DNA from: CAVXJN01 sp963773585
GTDB taxonomy: Bacteria; Pseudomonadota; Gammaproteobacteria; JASBUN01
Length of the DNA stretch: 64,000 nt
Reading direction: 5' to 3'
Assembly: GCA_963773585.1 (NCBI GenBank)
Contig: CAVZBR010000001.1
Span: 744,001-808,000 of the forward strand
The translations under genes were made by a program, and so were the position numbers. The notes under the pieces were generated by a model. The model was not told where the DNA came from. It made no database searches and saw nothing but the letters and a program-made list of their open reading frames with translations. Below, piece by piece: positions 46,901 through 55,830 of this stretch; the first letter of the stretch is position 1; every line of letters begins with the position of its first letter.

Positions 46901-47912
46901 CGATGGCAGCGAATATCGCCAGCGCATAGCCGCGGACTGCGATCACTTCATCGACGTCTACGGTTGGCATTACACAGAAATCGCCCGGCGTGTTGCCGCC
47001 GATGGAATTCATATCCTGGTGGACCTCAAGGGCTACACGATGGATATCAAGCCGGAGATTTTCGCGCTGCGACCGGCGCCGATCCAAGTGAATTACCTGG
47101 GTTTTCCCGGCACCATGGGCGCATCGTTCATGGACTATATCGTTACCGACCGCGTCGTCACGCCGTCGGACCAGCAGCAGTACTTCGACGAGGCCTTCGC
47201 ATATCTGCCGCACTCCTACCAGGTCAACGATCACCAGCAGGGCATTGCCGAGCATGTCCCCACCCGCCACGAGTGCGGCTTGCCGGAGCACGGTTTCGTG
47301 TACTGCTGTTTCAACAACAACTACAAAATCGAACCGGAGGTATTCGGCAGTTGGATGCGCATCCTGCAGCAAGTTCCGGACAGTGTGTTGTGGCTGTTGC
47401 GCGCGTCGCCCGAATCCGAAGCGAACTTGCGGCGTGCAGCACAGCAGCGCGGCGTCGAGCCGGATCGCCTCGTGTTCGCGGAACGCCGGCCCAAGGCGGA
47501 ACACCTGGCTCGGCACCGTCTGGCGGACCTGTTCCTGGATACTTTCTATTACAACGCTCATACCACCGCCAGTGATGCCCTGTGGGCCGGCTTGCCGGTG
47601 CTGACCTGCGCGGGGTCCACGTTCGCCTCGCGCGTCGCAGCCAGCTTATTGTGCGCAGTGGGGCTCGAGGAGTTGATTGTTCACGATCGCGGCGCTTACG
47701 AACGGCGCGCCGTGGAATTGGCTGCGGACCCGCAGTCGTTAAATGCGATGCATGCCCGCTTGCAGGATGAACCGGCGCACAAGCCGTTGTTCGATACCGC
47801 GCGCTTCGCCCACAATCTCGAATCCGCCTACCGTGAAATGTGGCGACGTCATTCCGGTGGGGAGAAACCATCGATGATTACTGTGGAAGAATCGGTAACC
47901 GCGACGGCGTAA
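43995..47912 (+). CDS. TPR - GT9-like - TPR - GT41 (OGT/SPINDLY-type) fusion
   Basis: A protein of 1305 residues. About 15-240: TPR repeats. About 249-500: a heptosyltransferase (GT9)-like domain with YAEQGLGDTIQFARFLPKL and VDTSVAHLAGALGVPTW. About 530-900: a second, longer TPR array. About 926-1290: a GT41 catalytic domain as in O-GlcNAc transferase, with IGYVSSDFHNHA (H941 at the His of OGT's GNHP site), NNNYKIEP (Lys near 1111 matches the UDP-binding Lys) and DTFYYNAHTTASDALWAG. GT41 enzymes with TPRs O-glycosylate Ser/Thr; bacterial relatives modify flagellin or adhesins. This is the best candidate for the flagellin O-glycosyltransferase. It overlaps the upstream gene and shares the operon. 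Confidence 0.88.
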   Translation: MSAHVRSSPGTEIAERERDYRARLDREPQHVDSLEQLGELLQAQGRTREAVDCFRRALEQLPTEPRLYNRFATALQACGDAAGAVEVYRMALALGAGATVHNNLAVALKQLDKLEQAQSHLQRALQLEPDYTDALVNMGNVLTLAGDPAAAIDYFRQALEHEPGRAATYSNVGNALQALGRFKDAAEIYELALALESELPQARWNRALLWLQQGDYARGWPEYHWGTSTGDRPRRELQCPRWIGQCVQGKRIVIYAEQGLGDTIQFARFLPKLRTEGAFVILECPKSLLQLMRDSGLADQVVAADEPLPEADLFASLLDLPALFATTLDTLPARSGYLVPDADRSARWQEYLRGFAGLRVGLCWAGGPAYRANQRRSCALAQMAPLATVEGVCFFNLQRGEAAKQALQPPPGLRLEALDTEWDQFADMAAAIANLDLVITVDTSVAHLAGALGVPTWVLLPDVADWRWLLHRDDSPWYPAVRLFRQARARDWPEVLNRVAEALAPLVAEHSSCGGVDAGGIEDGDAPAANACHADTLTEALQLHDAGDLDAAARMYEQVLAYDSDNADALRLLGTIFQARGDLERAAEYIERALKVVSDSALIYTSLGDVYQKQHAPGLALQCFHAALQLDPEFIDAWFGIGVAHQLQGQEDNAIGAYRQVLALRPDHQRAHFNLALALRAAGQRIESEAMLRSLLELAPDHVDANVQLGQLLLETDQLDQATAYFERALAADDACFDAHHLLGNVRKDQGRFSQAIACYQRALELRPDAMGVHNNLGNTFRAAGRPEDAEGCYLRAVQLCPDAPEAYNNLGTLYKDSGQLSKAQEWFEKTLAVAPDFSFALGNLAKVYQESCAWDRYEPVLQQLVAATDELLAAEKRVPMQPFFALSLPVSAEYQRRVARNYARTVVSRGLIDEQLPPGPKVDASGRLRIGYVSSDFHNHATAQLMLSLFGLHDRADFEIYAYSLGKDDGSEYRQRIAADCDHFIDVYGWHYTEIARRVAADGIHILVDLKGYTMDIKPEIFALRPAPIQVNYLGFPGTMGASFMDYIVTDRVVTPSDQQQYFDEAFAYLPHSYQVNDHQQGIAEHVPTRHECGLPEHGFVYCCFNNNYKIEPEVFGSWMRILQQVPDSVLWLLRASPESEANLRRAAQQRGVEPDRLVFAERRPKAEHLARHRLADLFLDTFYYNAHTTASDALWAGLPVLTCAGSTFASRVAASLLCAVGLEELIVHDRGAYERRAVELAADPQSLNAMHARLQDEPAHKPLFDTARFAHNLESAYREMWRRHSGGEKPSMITVEESVTATA

Positions 47913-47927
47913 TCCTCGCCGCCGGCG

Positions 47928-48470
47928 TTGCCCCAGGAAGCTTACAACGAACTTCCGATCGGCTGTGGCAGCAAGTACGTGAAGGCGATCCACTTTAACG
48001 AACGTCCGCATCGGAACAACCTGGTGACGCTTGACATTAACCGTGATCACCGGCCGGACGTGGTTTGGGACCTGAACCCACTGCCCTTGCCATTCGCCGA
48101 CAACAGCTTCGATGAAATCCATGCGTATGAAGTGTTGGAGCACACCGGTGTGCAAGGCGACTATCGATTCTTCTTTGCACAGTTTTCGGACTTTTGGCGC
48201 ATTCTCAAACCCGGCGGGGTACTGATTGGGACGGTGCCTCTGCCCACTTCGCCGTGGGCATAGAGGGATCCGTCCCACACACGGGTGATACCCAAAGAGA
48301 ACTTCCTGTTTCTCGAGCAGCCGCAATACACGGCGCAAGTTGGACGCACCCCACCCTCCGACTTCCGCTACCTGTATCAAGCGGACTTCGAACGTGTACA
48401 TATTTCGGAACAGGACCACAATCGGGCGTTCGTGTTGCAGGCGATCAAGCCTTCTCGAATTTGCGTTTGA
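47928..48470 (+). pseudogene. SAM-dependent methyltransferase broken by an in-frame amber codon
   Basis: A class I methyltransferase of about 180 residues in one frame (TTG 47928), beginning QEAYNELPIGCGSKYVKAIHF (SAM glycine loop GCGS), with VTLDINRDHRPDVVWDLN, FDEIHAYEVLEH and FWRILKPGGVLIGTV. TAG at 48261-48263 ends the first part after SPWA; the same frame then continues RDPSHTRVIPKENFLFLEQP and so on to 48470. A Trp (TGG) is expected where TAG stands, so one G-to-A change explains the break. The 3' half could in principle start at GTG 48285. It lies 15 bases after the OGT-like gene and was presumably the island's glycan methyltransferase. The longer phrase is quoted in pieces only. Confidence 0.75.
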
Positions 48471-48507
48471 TCCAGCCTGGTTTAACCCCTGAACACGGAT
48501 GCGCTCG

Positions 48508-49275
48508 AACCCAGCGGATCGCACGATACGTTGAAGTTCGCCGTTGTTGGGTTCACCCTGTGAGCTTAACCCAACCTACGAATATGTCGCGGCGCCAGCT
48601 GGAACCCCGTCACCGGTAGGTCGGGTTAGCGCAAGCGTAACCCGACAATGGTGCTCGCGCGGCAGCGGCCCGTTCTGGTCGGTTGGCGCAGCCTAAGCCG
48701 ATAATGATCCTCAGCCGAATAATGCGCAGGCAATTATAAGCCGGGCTATTTGCCCGCTGCGAATGTGAAGAAACGCTTACGGCGCTCACAATGCGCCTTG
48801 TGACGGGTGCTTCGCGTTGGACGGGAACGTTCGCACGCCCACGTTTAATCCCGAACGAGTGTGCGGTCGAACGCGGCGAATCGCACGATACGTTGAGGTT
48901 CGCCGTTGTTGGGTTCGCCCTGCGGGCTTAACCCAACCTACGAATATGTCGCGGCGCCAGGTGAACCTCCGGCACCCGTAGGTCGGGTTAGCGCAAGCGT
49001 AACCCGACAACAATGATCGCGCTGGAGCGGCCGGTTTTGGCCGGCTGGCGCAACGTATTCCGCCAAAGAGGCTCCCGCCCCTACCGTGACTGCGGAAGCG
49101 ACCGAATAACAGCGCCGGGTGAAACTCCGCACCCGTAGGTCGGGTTAGCGCAAGCGTAACCCGACAGTAGTGCTTGCACGGCAGCGGCCCGTTTTGGTCG
49201 GTTGGCACAGCGTAATCCGCCAAAGAGACTCCCGCCCCCTACAGGGACTCCGGAACCGACCGATAATCAGTGTGC
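48508..49275. repeat. Triplicated REP-containing intergenic region before fliC
   Basis: No gene. Three diverged copies of a larger unit (about 48508-48705, 48876-49110, 49111-49270) each contain a GTAG palindrome with arms GTCGGGTTA/TAACCCGAC (48616-48647, 48978-49009, 49135-49166). The first two also contain an inverted element GTTGGGTT...AACCCAAC ending CTAC (48546-48579, 48908-48942). Long shared flanks (CGCACGATACGTTGA, CGAATATGTCGCGGCGCCAG, TCCGCCAAAGAG) show that duplication included the surroundings. 48706-48875 and 49276-49328 look unique and hold nothing I recognise. Confidence 0.85.
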
Positions 49276-49328
49276 TACGCGCACGACTCGCGCCGCATCG
49301 GCGGCCCCCACGAAGTTCACAGTGCCCC

Positions 49329-49355
49329 TAAAGTTTCTCCGGCTCACGCCGTTAA
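49329..49355 (+). promoter_or_regulatory. Sigma-28 promoter of fliC
   Basis: TAAAGTTT, 11 bases, GCCGTTAA, one mismatch to the full consensus. It lies 106 bases upstream of the flagellin start codon, so the leader is about 100 bases. Confidence 0.92.
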
Positions 49356-49461
49356 GCTGGTCGGAGGCGGTAAATGCTGCATTTGGTCGGCATATCCGCT
49401 AGGCATAAATCCAACGACGGAGCTTGCGCAGACGCGCGCCTGTCGATAGGAGATCTAGATC

Positions 49462-50304
49462 ATGGCACTCGTAATCAATAGCAATGTTGCGTCTATGAAC
49501 GCACAGCGTAACCTTTCCCGTACCCAGGGCGACCTGCAGACCTCACTGCAGCGCCTGTCTTCCGGTATCCGCGTCAACAGCGCCAAAGACGACGCTGCTG
49601 GCCTCTACCAGATCGCAGTGCAGACTGCGGACATCCGCGGTGTACAGCAGGCAGCCCGCAACGCTTCCGACGGTATCTCCTTTGCGCAGACCGCCGAAGG
49701 CGGCATGGGCGAAATCGAAAACAACCTGCAGCGTATCCGTGAACTGGCGGTGCAGTCTTCCAACGGCGCGACCTCCAACGAAGCCCGCAGCGGTATTCAG
49801 AAGGAAGTGGACCAGTTGACCCAGGAAGTCTCCCGTATCGTCGCGACCTCGGACTTCAACGGCACCAAGCTGTTGGACGGTTCGACCAGTTCTCTGAGCT
49901 TCCAGGTCGGCCAGGACGGCGTGGCCAACAACCAAGTTTCGGTATCCCTGTCGAGCTTGACCGGCATCAGCGGCTACAGCTCCGACGTGACCGCGACCGG
50001 CACGATCGACGTCAGCACCTCCGGCAGCGCGTCCGCTGCAATCGCCAACATCGAATCGGCGATCACCACGGTTGCTTCGTCACGTTCCACCATGGGTGCG
50101 GTGCAGAACCGGTTCGACGCCGTGATTTCGAACCTCAACAACTACGCAGAAAACCTGACCGCTGCCCGCAGCCGAATTCAGGACACGGACTTCGCCGCTG
50201 AAACGGCCAAGCTGACCCGTGCCCAGATTCTGCAGCAGGCAGGTGTGGCCATGGTTTCCCAGGCGAACTCACTGCCGCAGGCGGCTCTCGCTCTGCTGCA
50301 GTAA
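49462..50304 (+). CDS. fliC: Flagellin
   Basis: A protein of 280 residues, the filament subunit. N-terminal D0/D1 (MALVINSNVASMNAQRNL; LSSGIRVNSAKDDAAG) and C-terminal D1/D0 (RSRIQDTDFAAETAKLTR; ending PQAALALLQ) are complete. The central region is short (about residues 135-195) and rich in Ser and Thr (SLSSLTGIS, STSGSAS), so it lacks large D2/D3 domains and offers exposed O-glycosylation sites. GATAGGAG precedes ATG. Only one flagellin gene is present in this window. It is followed by a strong hairpin terminator and flaG. It is expected to be exported with FliS and capped by FliD. Confidence 0.96.
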   Translation: MALVINSNVASMNAQRNLSRTQGDLQTSLQRLSSGIRVNSAKDDAAGLYQIAVQTADIRGVQQAARNASDGISFAQTAEGGMGEIENNLQRIRELAVQSSNGATSNEARSGIQKEVDQLTQEVSRIVATSDFNGTKLLDGSTSSLSFQVGQDGVANNQVSVSLSSLTGISGYSSDVTATGTIDVSTSGSASAAIANIESAITTVASSRSTMGAVQNRFDAVISNLNNYAENLTAARSRIQDTDFAAETAKLTRAQILQQAGVAMVSQANSLPQAALALLQ

Positions 50305-50325
50305 GCGATCCGGGATCGGTAGGCG

Positions 50326-50353
50326 GGCCCGAGGCGTACTGCCTCGGGCCTCT
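50326..50353 (+). terminator. Hairpin terminator after fliC
   Basis: A perfect 10-bp stem GGCCCGAGGC/GCCTCGGGCC with a GTACT loop, followed by TCTCCT. The weak T run suggests partial termination, which would give high fliC and lower flaG expression. Confidence 0.7.
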
Positions 50354-50380
50354 CCTGCGAGTTGAACGGGGGTAACGGTG

Positions 50381-50767
50381 ATGTCCTCTACCACAATTTC
50401 CATTCCCAGTAGCGCGATACCGCGAACGCCGGATAAGCGGGCGGTCGATCAGCTCGCCCAAGCGTCGGCGGAAAGCAAACCGGCTGGCGTGATTACGGAC
50501 GGCAATGTTTTGCCGCAAGCCGAGCAGGGGGCTGCCGCCAATCAACAGCGGTTGCACGACGCGATCAGCGAGTTGAAAGGCTTCGTGCAGAATATCCAGC
50601 GCAATCTGGAATTCAGCGTCGACGACGCCAGCGGCCGTACAGTAATCAAAGTCATTGATTCGGAGAGTAAAGAAGTCATCCGGGAAATTCCGCCGGAAGA
50701 GGTCGTGCATCTGGCTCGTAACCTCGAATACTCCAGAGACGGCGCGATCCTGAAAGCCAAGGCGTAG
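50381..50767 (+). CDS. flaG: FlaG family protein
   Basis: A protein of 128 residues. The N-terminal half is variable and polar; the C-terminal half has the FlaG domain (LEFSVDDASGRTVIKVIDSE; VIREIPPEEVVHLA). FlaG influences filament length in Pseudomonas and Vibrio and typically lies between flagellin and fliD, as here. ATG 50381 is preferred to GTG 50378; GGGGGT lies upstream. Its 3' end overlaps the fliD sigma-54 promoter region. Confidence 0.88.
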   Translation: MSSTTISIPSSAIPRTPDKRAVDQLAQASAESKPAGVITDGNVLPQAEQGAAANQQRLHDAISELKGFVQNIQRNLEFSVDDASGRTVIKVIDSESKEVIREIPPEEVVHLARNLEYSRDGAILKAKA

Positions 50768-50768
50768 C

Positions 50769-50785
50769 TGGCACCAAACTTGCTT
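50769..50785 (+). promoter_or_regulatory. Sigma-54 promoter of fliDST
   Basis: TGGCACC-AAAC-TTGCTT: one mismatch to consensus, GG and GC 10 bases apart. Predicted start about 20 bases before the fliD ATG, whose GAGGAGG ribosome site would be just inside the leader. Confidence 0.85.
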
Positions 50786-50814
50786 TTACCAGTGGCGTCA
50801 CATGAGGAGGCCAC

Positions 50815-52167
50815 ATGATCAGTTCACCGGGTATCGGCTCAGGACTCGATGTCAATTCCATCGTCAGTCAGCTGATGGCCGTCGAGCGTCAGCCGGTCGA
50901 CCGCCTGACGGCACAGAAGTCCACGTACCAATCGCAGCTGAGCGCCTACGGGCAGCTCAAGAGCGCGCTTTCGAGTTTCCGCGATTCCATGGCCAAACTG
51001 GATTCGCCGTCCGACTTTCGCCTCTTCACCGCGACCTCCGCCAACGAGGACTATTTCACCGCGTCCGCGGACAGTGCCGCGGCGGCCGGCGCCTACAATG
51101 TCGAAGTCGTGCGTACCGCCGAGCGCCACCGTATGGCTGCCGGCGACGCCAACACTTATGCGACCACGGACACGGATATCGGTGCCAGCGGCACCATGTC
51201 CATCACGGTCGGCAGCGAGCCGGCATTTGCCGTCGATCTTGCCGGCCTGTCGTTGGCAGGTGTGCGCGATGCGATCAATAGCGCTAGCGACAACCCTGGT
51301 GTGACCGCCAGCATTATCAACGACGACGTCGGCAATCGATTGGTCTTGACCGCCAACGATACGGGGAGCAGTAACGCGCTCGCCGTCTCCTACAGCGGTG
51401 CGGACCCGTTCGCGCTGCAAACCCTGAATTCGGATCGTGACAGTTCGGGCGGTTTTACCTCATCCGACCTGGACGCGGTGATGGTTTTGGAAGGCCAGTT
51501 CACGGTCACCCGTTCATCCAACACGGTCAGCGATGCAATCGACGGCGTAACCCTCAACCTCAAGGCGGCCGGGACCACGGATCTTACGGTTGCCCGTGAC
51601 AACGGTGGGATCGTCAAACAGGCCCAGGCATTCGTCGATGCATACAACAATCTCAAGAGCACCATCGATTCCCTCGGCGGCGGAACCCTGGAAGCCGAGA
51701 ACACATTGCTCAGCATCGAGCGCCAGTTGCGTTCGGTTTTCAATACTGCGCCTACGGGACTGAGCAGCCAGTATAGCTATTTGTCGGAGACCGGGGTTTC
51801 GTTTCAGAAGGACGGTACCCTGTCGTTGAACAGCGATACGCTGAAGACAGCGTTGAACAACGATTTCAACGGCGTCGCGGAATTATTTGGCAACGACGAT
51901 CAAGGGTACGCCTACCGCGTCCGCGCCCTGGCAGACTCGATGCTGCAAACCGATGGATTGATCAGCGCGCGCCAGGACGGCATCAACGACAGCATCAGTT
52001 CGATCACATCGCGCATCGATTCGATGAACCGTCGACTTGATATCACCGAAACCCGCTACCGACAGCAGTTCACTGCGCTCGACGGGTTGGTATCGGAAAT
52101 GACCAAGACCAGTAATTTCTTGTCGCAACAATTGGCATCGTTGCCGGGTGCGACATATGGCGGATGA
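50815..52167 (+). CDS. fliD: FliD, filament cap protein
   Basis: A protein of 450 residues. N-terminal FliD_N (SSPGIGSGLDVNSIVSQLMAV, here quoted in part: GIGSGLDVNSIVSQL) and C-terminal FliD_C (DGINDSISSITSRIDSMNRR) with coiled-coil leg helices. FliD sits at the filament tip and inserts flagellin subunits. The length is typical. ATG 50815 has GAGGAGG 5 bases upstream. Followed by fliS after a 116-base gap. Confidence 0.93.
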   Translation: MISSPGIGSGLDVNSIVSQLMAVERQPVDRLTAQKSTYQSQLSAYGQLKSALSSFRDSMAKLDSPSDFRLFTATSANEDYFTASADSAAAAGAYNVEVVRTAERHRMAAGDANTYATTDTDIGASGTMSITVGSEPAFAVDLAGLSLAGVRDAINSASDNPGVTASIINDDVGNRLVLTANDTGSSNALAVSYSGADPFALQTLNSDRDSSGGFTSSDLDAVMVLEGQFTVTRSSNTVSDAIDGVTLNLKAAGTTDLTVARDNGGIVKQAQAFVDAYNNLKSTIDSLGGGTLEAENTLLSIERQLRSVFNTAPTGLSSQYSYLSETGVSFQKDGTLSLNSDTLKTALNNDFNGVAELFGNDDQGYAYRVRALADSMLQTDGLISARQDGINDSISSITSRIDSMNRRLDITETRYRQQFTALDGLVSEMTKTSNFLSQQLASLPGATYGG

Positions 52168-52171
52168 AGCA

Positions 52172-52273
52172 ATGCAAATTCGCAATAAAAAAACTTCTAC
52201 GAAGGTTCAGTCCGTGATTGAACAACCGATAGCTTGGACAGAACCACAGCCCACAACAATCGTCTTTATATGA
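52172..52273 (+). CDS. Possible 33-residue leader peptide before fliS
   Basis: A short frame (ATG 52172 to TGA 52271-52273) fills the fliD-fliS gap. It is AT-rich compared with its neighbours and begins MQIRNKKTSTK. Its stop codon overlaps the TGAGG ribosome site of fliS, which would allow translational coupling. No homology is recognised; it may be chance. Confidence 0.2.
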   Translation: MQIRNKKTSTKVQSVIEQPIAWTEPQPTTIVFI

Positions 52274-52283
52274 GGTACGCCAA

Positions 52284-52721
52284 ATGAGTTACGGCAACGT
52301 CCAGGGGGCATTGAATCAGTATCGCAAAGTCGGTGTGCATGCCGGTATTGCGGATGCAAGTCCTCACCGCCTGATCCAGATGCTGCTGGAAGGGGCGTTG
52401 GACAAGATTCACGTCGCCAAGGGCCACATGGGGCGCGGCGAAACTGCGGCTAAAGGTAAGCACATCAGCTGGGCCATTTCCATCATCGACGGTTTGCGTT
52501 CCAGCCTCGACTTGAAAGCTGGCGGCGAGCTTGCCGAGAATTTGGATGCCTTGTACGAATATATGAACCGTCGACTGCTCGAAGCCAACTTGCACAACGA
52601 CGAGGCAGTGTTGGAAGAGGTCAGCAGTTTGCTTCTGGAAATCAAACAGGGTTGGGATGCCATCCCGGAAGAACTGCGTCACCGTAAGCCGAGCGCCGCA
52701 GTGCAAGCCGGCGGCGTCTGA
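52284..52721 (+). CDS. fliS: FliS, flagellin export chaperone
   Basis: A protein of 145 residues, mostly helical, with the FliS motif near the N-terminus (ASPHRLIQMLLEGALDKI) and a conserved AKGKHISWAISIIDGLRSSL region. It binds the C-terminus of flagellin in the cytosol and prevents early polymerisation. The start has TGAGGT upstream. Followed by fliT after 9 bases. Confidence 0.93.
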   Translation: MSYGNVQGALNQYRKVGVHAGIADASPHRLIQMLLEGALDKIHVAKGHMGRGETAAKGKHISWAISIIDGLRSSLDLKAGGELAENLDALYEYMNRRLLEANLHNDEAVLEEVSSLLLEIKQGWDAIPEELRHRKPSAAVQAGGV

Positions 52722-52730
52722 CAGTTCCAC

Positions 52731-53072
52731 ATGGCCGCAACCCTCATCATCCCGGACACGTCCGAAGCACGCGCACCGTTCAGCGAGCTGGTGGCGATGA
52801 GCGAACGCATGCTGCGCGAAGCACGCGCCGGGCGTTGGGATGAAGTCGTGGCTTTGCAGAACGAACGCCAGCATCGGTTCGAGTCGTTCTTTGCAGTGCC
52901 GGTGAGCAAATCGGACGCCGAGCAGATCGCCACCGGCATCCGTCAAATACTCGAGTTCGATCGCCAGGTCATGGACCTGGGCCGTCAGAGCATGGATGAA
53001 CTGGCCGGCGCAATGAACGATTTGCGCGCCGGCCGTCGTGCACAACAGGCCTACGGCGCGGCAGGCGCTTGA
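52731..53072 (+). CDS. fliT: FliT-like flagellar export chaperone
   Basis: A protein of 113 residues, helical throughout (FSELVAMSERMLREARAG; WDEVVALQNERQHRFESFF), fitting the FliT family by size, helical pattern and position after fliS. In enterics FliT carries FliD to the export gate and also regulates FlhDC; since no FlhDC system appears here, only the chaperone role is likely. Sequence similarity in FliT is low, so identity depends partly on context. Confidence 0.75.
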   Translation: MAATLIIPDTSEARAPFSELVAMSERMLREARAGRWDEVVALQNERQHRFESFFAVPVSKSDAEQIATGIRQILEFDRQVMDLGRQSMDELAGAMNDLRAGRRAQQAYGAAGA

Positions 53073-53084
53073 GACAGTCTGCCA

Positions 53085-53545
53085 GCGTTTCCTGTTGCGT
53101 CCGGCCCTATGGGCCTTGACGCAACCTACCCACGACGTAGTCAAGCGCGTAGGTTGGGTCAAGCGCGCAGCGCGGACCCAACGTCGTAGCGACCCGCCCT
53201 CGTGGTGCGCACGATCACGAGGGCGCGTCCGGCTCCGCGGGCCTCGACGCGTCCTACACAGGCCACGTAGGTTGAACGTTACCTGTTGCGTCCGGTCCTG
53301 CGGGCCTTGACGCAACCTACCCACCCCGTAGCCGCGTGCCCGTAGCCGTGTAGGTCGACATAGCCGCGTAGGTTGGGTCAAGCGCGCAGCGCGGACCCAA
53401 CGTCGTTGGGCCCGGCCTCGCGGTGCGCACGGTCACGAGGTTGCGTCCGACCCTACGGGCTTGACACAATCTACACACGGACGTAGCCATGTAGGTTGGG
53501 TCAAGCGCGCTGCGCGGACCCAACGCCGTTGTTGAGCGCCGAGCG
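53085..53545. repeat. REP cluster between fliT and the PilZ gene
   Basis: No gene. Contains three palindromes with GTTGGGTC/GACCCAAC arms and GCGC inner pairs (about 53149-53182, 53368-53401, 53491-53524) plus inverted elements with GTTGCGTC...GACGCAAC arms ending CTAC (about 53094-53129 and 53284-53320). The first two direct copies share flanks including GTGGTGCGCAC or CGGTGCGCACGG, indicating a duplication of about 219 bases. Confidence 0.85.
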
Positions 53546-53569
53546 CACGCTCCCAGGGAGGCGATTGCC

Positions 53570-54142
53570 TTGAGCGAATCTGACCCGTTTGACGAAGGCC
53601 TGGTGTATCGGTCGGAATTGCCGCTGGCGTGGCGTCGGATCGCCGATCCGGCGGAACTCGATGCCGATGCCTTGAACGCCGGCAATGAACAGACACTGCG
53701 CCTACTGGCAGCGGTGGAGGAATTCTTTCCCGAAGTCGCCGACGAACACGGCCAGAGCCACGAATTTGCGCGTCTGGAGCTCAAGCTCAATCTTTTGCTC
53801 GAGCTGGTCACCCAGCTTCTGGCGGCGCAACGCAGCCTGCCGCCTGCTTCGCCTTTGCGGCTCAATGCCCACGCAGTCGAATGGGGCCACGTCGGCGCCG
53901 ATCCGCCGACCACGGGCGATCAGCTGCTGCTTGAAGTCTATCTGAGCCCCGAAGTGCCGCGGCCCGTGCGTTTGCCGGCCCGGGTGGTTCAAGTCCAGGC
54001 GGCCGCCGGCGAGGCCAATGTCACTGCGGCGCTGCAACATTTGAGTGAGGTGATGGTGGAACTACTGGAAAAGTTCATTTTCCGCCGCCACCGCCGCAGC
54101 ATCGCCCATTCCCGCCCGAAATCCCGCCCCAGCTCGGACTGA
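53570..54142 (+). CDS. Atypical PilZ-domain protein next to fleQ
   Basis: A protein of 190 residues resembling the atypical PilZ family found between fliST and fleQ in Pseudomonas relatives. It begins with a conserved-looking VYRSELPLAWRRI stretch, a helical centre (EFARLELKLNLLLELVTQLLA) and a beta-rich C-terminal part (DQLLLEVYLSPEVPRPVRLP). The canonical RxxxR and DxSxxG c-di-GMP residues are not evident, so nucleotide binding is uncertain. The start is TTG 53570, supported by AGGGAGG 8 bases upstream. Together with YcgR it makes two PilZ-type proteins in the flagellar region. Confidence 0.65.
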   Translation: MSESDPFDEGLVYRSELPLAWRRIADPAELDADALNAGNEQTLRLLAAVEEFFPEVADEHGQSHEFARLELKLNLLLELVTQLLAAQRSLPPASPLRLNAHAVEWGHVGADPPTTGDQLLLEVYLSPEVPRPVRLPARVVQVQAAAGEANVTAALQHLSEVMVELLEKFIFRRHRRSIAHSRPKSRPSSD

Positions 54143-54149
54143 CGATTTT

Positions 54150-54178
54150 TTGACATGCGCTGCGCGCGGTGCTTAACT
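54150..54178 (+). promoter_or_regulatory. Candidate sigma-70 promoter of fleQ
   Basis: Perfect -35 TTGACA, 17 bases, then TTAACT (weak -10), about 80 bases before fleQ. A sigma-70-type start fits fleQ as the top of the cascade. Confidence 0.4.
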
Positions 54179-54256
54179 TAAGGCCCAGCAAAAACAATAA
54201 CTAGTGTCAGATTGCGGCAAGTGGCGACGACCACACCGCCAGGGCAGGGTAACCTT

Positions 54257-55705
<1,449 letters not shown>

Positions 55706-55759
55706 CGTCGCGTTGGCAGCCGATTTTTAACCTATTGTTTTAGCTGTATATCCCACCTT

Positions 55760-55775
55760 CGGCATGGAATTTGCT
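55760..55775 (+). promoter_or_regulatory. Sigma-54 promoter of fleSR
   Basis: CGGCATG-GAAT-TTGCT: GG and GC 10 bases apart, two mismatches to consensus in the -24 part and a perfect -12 part. It fits FleQ-driven expression of fleSR and rules out the upstream in-frame start at 55771. Confidence 0.7.
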
Positions 55776-55830
55776 CCGGCTGGAGCGACGGCGCCTAGCG
55801 CCCGAGTTTCGTCAGCCGACCGGAGTCGCC

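Noticed and set aside
45297..47561. 754-codon open frame on the minus strand
   Set aside because: Antisense to the GT41 fusion gene; no recognisable protein features.
48261..48263. TAG as a pyrrolysine codon
   Set aside because: No pylT or pylS in the window, and the family context suggests Trp at this position; a simple nonsense change is more likely.
48786..49223. 145-codon minus-strand frame in the region before fliC
   Set aside because: Consists of translated REP repeats; no independent coding character.
53100..53320. Inverted repeats as intrinsic terminators of fliDST
   Set aside because: They are stable hairpins but lack T runs, and they belong to the dispersed REP family.
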